Below, in pieces: positions 8,225 through 10,178 of a stretch of 10,178 nucleotides of DNA. Within the stretch, counting starts at the first letter, position 1. Each line of letters starts with the position of its first letter. The position numbers and the translations under genes are program-made. Source of the stretch: Hydrogenophaga sp. (GTDB lineage: Bacteria > Pseudomonadota > Gammaproteobacteria > Burkholderiales > Burkholderiaceae_C); assembly GCA_011390855.1 (NCBI GenBank), contig JAABRN010000321.1, forward strand, positions 1-10,178, read 5' to 3'. The notes beneath the pieces were generated by a model that was not told where the DNA came from, did no database searches, and worked only from the letters and a program-made list of their open reading frames with translations.

Positions 8225-9283
8225 TTGAGCGCCACACAGGCACGCCGAGAAGCCCGATGGCAGGCACTCGCCCAGCAAAAGGGACTTCTGGCGAGGATGT
8301 TGTGGCCACTCTCACTTGTTTACGGTGCCTTGACGGCACTGAGACGCTGGCTCTTCTCCAAGGGTTGGCTCACCACCCATCGACTGCCCGTACCCGTGAT
8401 TGTGGTGGGCAACGTCGTGGCTGGAGGCGCAGGCAAGACGCCCACTGTGATCGCGCTGGTGCAGCATCTGCAAGCCAAAGGCTGGCACCCGGGCGTCGTA
8501 TCGCGCGGTCACGGCGGCGCTCACGCCAGCCCCACGCAGGTCAAGGCGGACACACCGGTCGCGCTCACGGGTGACGAGCCAGCACTCATTCACCGAAACA
8601 CCGGCGCTCCCGTGTTTGTGGCCGCCCGCCGTGTGGAAGCAGCGCTTGCCCTGCTGGACGCTCACCCGCAAACCAATGTGCTGATCTGTGATGATGGGCT
8701 TCAGCACCTCTCACTCGGTCGGGATGTATCGATCGTGGTGTTCGACGACCGGGGTACCGGCAACGGATGGCTGTTGCCAGCTGGTTTGCTGCGTGGCCCA
8801 TGGCCACAGCATGGAGAAGGCAGACCCGATTTCGTGCTGCGCCAGCATCGCATTGACCAGCAACCGACGGCTGTGCCACTGCCCCAAGGCACACCAGCCT
8901 TCAACGCCTCGCGGCAGCTTTCAGACGAGGTGATTGGCGCAAAGGGAGAGCGACTGGCGCTGCAATCGCTACAAGGCGTGCCCCTGACTGCCGTGGCAGG
9001 CATTGCACGACCCAACGCCTTCTTCAACATGCTGCGCGCGAGGGGGCTGAGGCTACAGACGGAAGTGGCACTGCCCGATCATGCAGACCCTGCAGCCTAC
9101 GCGGCTCTGCTGGCGGCTGGACCCACGACGCTGATCTGCACGGAGAAGGACGCGGTCAAGCTGTTCCAACACACCATGCCGCCCGGATCGACCGTGTGGT
9201 CAGTGCCTCTGGTGATCCACATCGAACCCGCCTTTTTCAGCGCCATCGAGGCCCGCCTATCTGCATTGAAAACGACGGGCTGA
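8225..9283 (+). CDS. lpxK: Tetraacyldisaccharide 4'-kinase (lipid A biosynthesis)
   Basis: Phosphorylates the 4' position of the tetraacyl disaccharide 1-phosphate to make lipid IVA, at the cytoplasmic face of the inner membrane. It is 352 aa from TTG 8225. A hydrophobic N-terminal anchor [15 protein letters not shown] (25-39) precedes the P-loop [14 protein letters not shown] (61-74; K71, T72). Other family landmarks are VVSRGHGG (91-98), GDEP (116-119), [14 protein letters not shown] (155-168) and [11 protein letters not shown] (180-190). The start is not certain: a stop in the same frame at 8207-8209 leaves TTG 8225 as the best upstream codon, with a weak ribosome-binding site. ATG 8297 would give 328 aa, the E. 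coli length, but starts inside the anchor helix and has GAGG touching it with no spacing. It reads as part of the exbB-exbD-lpxK operon. Its stop codon lies in the loop of a perfect hairpin (9269-9296). Confidence 0.95.
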   Translation: MSATQARREARWQALAQQKGLLARMLWPLSLVYGALTALRRWLFSKGWLTTHRLPVPVIVVGNVVAGGAGKTPTVIALVQHLQAKGWHPGVVSRGHGGAHASPTQVKADTPVALTGDEPALIHRNTGAPVFVAARRVEAALALLDAHPQTNVLICDDGLQHLSLGRDVSIVVFDDRGTGNGWLLPAGLLRGPWPQHGEGRPDFVLRQHRIDQQPTAVPLPQGTPAFNASRQLSDEVIGAKGERLALQSLQGVPLTAVAGIARPNAFFNMLRARGLRLQTEVALPDHADPAAYAALLAAGPTTLICTEKDAVKLFQHTMPPGSTVWSVPLVIHIEPAFFSAIEARLSALKTTG

Positions 9284-9296
9284 TTCCCGTCGTTTT
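9269..9296 (+). terminator. Perfect hairpin over the lpxK stop codon (possible internal terminator)
   Basis: AAAACGACGGG and CCCGTCGTTTT pair perfectly over 11 bp around a 6-base loop CTGATT that contains the lpxK TGA. The 7 GC-rich pairs followed by four T residues make an intrinsic-terminator form, but the T-run is short. It lies 25 bases before the next start, so it may reduce rather than stop readthrough into ycaR-kdsB. Confidence 0.6.
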
Positions 9297-9309
9297 GGCA
9301 TCCCGAAGC

Positions 9310-9315
9310 TATCAT
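9310..9315 (+). promoter_or_regulatory. -10-like hexamer TATCAT six bases before the ycaR ATG
   Basis: TATCAT matches TATAAT at 5 of 6 bases and is followed by CTGCCC and ATG 9322. There is no Shine-Dalgarno for that ATG and no good -35 at 16-18 bases (TTGGCA at 9295-9300 is only 9 bases away). With the hairpin just upstream this could be an internal start giving a leaderless ycaR-kdsB mRNA. Confidence 0.35.
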
Positions 9316-9321
9316 CTGCCC

Positions 9322-9528
9322 ATGGACACCAAACTGCTCGAACTGCTGGTCTGCCCCGTCACCAAAGGGCCACTGATCTACAACCGGGAAAAGCAGGAAC
9401 TGCTCTCCCGCAGCGCCCGTCTGGCTTACCCGATCCGGGACGGCATCCCGGTGCTGCTCGAACACCTTGCTCGCCCCATCAGCGAAGAAGAAGCGGCTAG
9501 ACCGCCGGCGCCAAAACCTCAGCCATGA
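9322..9528 (+). CDS. ycaR: Trm112/YcaR family small protein
   Basis: 68-aa protein of the Trm112p-like (formerly DUF343) family. E. coli YcaR lies in the same place, between lpxK and kdsB; its function is unclear. The family pattern is [14 protein letters not shown] (5-18), then [20 protein letters not shown] (24-43) and VLL (44-46), followed by an acidic and then Pro-rich tail (54-68). Only one cysteine (C11) remains: the CPxC found in E. coli reads CPVT here, so a zinc site of the Trm112 kind is unlikely. ATG 9322 matches the family start; an upstream open frame to 9196 overlaps lpxK and adds unrelated residues. The stop overlaps the kdsB start as ATGA. Confidence 0.92.
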   Translation: MDTKLLELLVCPVTKGPLIYNREKQELLSRSARLAYPIRDGIPVLLEHLARPISEEEAARPPAPKPQP

Positions 9529-10178
9529 GCGTCCCTGCAGACGAAGGTCACGACTTCACCGTCCTGATACCCGCACGGATGGCATCCACCCGGCTGCCGG
9601 ACAAGCCCTTGGCCGACCTTGCGGGGTTACCGATGATTGTGCGCGTGGCACATCAGGCCAGGCTCAGTCGCGCCAGCCGCTGTGTGGTGGCTGCTGACGA
9701 CGCGCGCATTGTGGCCGCCTGCCACGCACATGGGGTGGAAGCGATGCTCACCAAGGCCGACCACCTCTCTGGCAGCGACCGTCTGGCCGAGGCCTGCGAG
9801 TTGCTCGACCTGCCGGACGACGCGGTGGTCGTGAACGTGCAAGGTGACGAGCCGTTGATGGACCCCAATCTGATCAACGCGGTCGCACGCGAGCTTATTC
9901 GCCGGCCCGACTGCGTGATGAGCACCGCCGCTCATGCCATCGACAGCACCGATCAGTTCGCCAATCCCAATGTGGTCAAGGTGGTGCTTGACCGCACCGG
10001 TACCGCCCTGTATTTCAGCCGTGCGCCCATCCCCTGGTGGCGAAACAGCGAGGGGCCCGACGGCACCCCGCCCCTTGACGCACTGAAGGGCCTTGCCGAG
10101 CCAGCGCCTCTGCGCCACATCGGCATCTATGGCTATCGCTCCGCATTCCTGCGTACATTTCCCCTTCTGGAACACGCT
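9525..10178 (+). CDS. kdsB: 3-deoxy-manno-octulosonate cytidylyltransferase (CMP-Kdo synthetase), 3' end outside window
   Basis: Activates Kdo with CTP to CMP-Kdo, the donor for adding Kdo to lipid IVA, the product of LpxK encoded just upstream. 218 codons are visible and roughly 40-55 more are expected (E. coli KdsB is 248 aa). The nucleotide-binding start is [20 protein letters not shown] (13-32), followed by SGSDRLAEA (82-90), [12 protein letters not shown] (103-114), VVKVVLD (150-156), YFSRAPIPW (163-171) and RHIGIYGYR (197-205). Between the SRAPIPW and RHIGIYGYR motifs it is about 8 residues longer than E. coli KdsB, with Pro and Gly in the extra part. ATG 9525 overlaps the ycaR stop by 4 bases, indicating translational coupling. 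Confidence 0.96.
   Translation, partial: MSVPADEGHDFTVLIPARMASTRLPDKPLADLAGLPMIVRVAHQARLSRASRCVVAADDARIVAACHAHGVEAMLTKADHLSGSDRLAEACELLDLPDDAVVVNVQGDEPLMDPNLINAVARELIRRPDCVMSTAAHAIDSTDQFANPNVVKVVLDRTGTALYFSRAPIPWWRNSEGPDGTPPLDALKGLAEPAPLRHIGIYGYRSAFLRTFPLLEHA

Overview
The window looks like a chromosomal housekeeping segment of a Gram-negative betaproteobacterium, most likely Burkholderiales and probably Comamonadaceae. This rests on the moderately high GC content, the LPS/Kdo genes, the style of the proteins, and two blocks I know from that group: clpA-clpS next to icd, and exbB-exbD-lpxK-ycaR-kdsB. Genus cannot be fixed from this sequence. No mobile element, CRISPR array, tRNA, rRNA or phage gene was seen.

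Positions 1-4000 are read on the minus strand. In order of transcription they hold icd (NADP-dependent isocitrate dehydrogenase), a hairpin terminator, clpS (N-degron adaptor) and clpA (AAA+ unfoldase, its C-terminus cut off by the left edge). A regulatory gap of about 206 bases with several short dyads (3990-4195) separates icd from a plus-strand gene for an exported DUF192 protein. That gene converges on sodB across a shared hairpin at 4732-4753.

Positions 4772-6769 are again minus strand: xseA (exonuclease VII large subunit) followed by sodB (iron superoxide dismutase), with an inverted repeat between them. A 367-base divergent gap (6770-7136) carries one perfect DnaA-box sequence.

From 7137 to the right edge everything reads on the plus strand as a tight envelope operon. 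exbB and exbD (proton-driven inner-membrane motor) overlap by 4 bases. lpxK (lipid A 4'-kinase) follows after 15 bases, then a Trm112/YcaR-type small protein, then kdsB (CMP-Kdo synthetase, cut by the right edge), which overlaps the small gene by 4 bases. LpxK and KdsB both serve assembly of Kdo2-lipid A.

I found no new multi-gene system. The points worth a second look are regulatory: a perfect 11-bp hairpin sitting on the lpxK stop codon inside the operon, three genes whose only initiation signal is a -10-like hexamer 6-7 bases before ATG (possible leaderless mRNAs), dyads upstream of icd, the isolated DnaA box, and two TTG starts.
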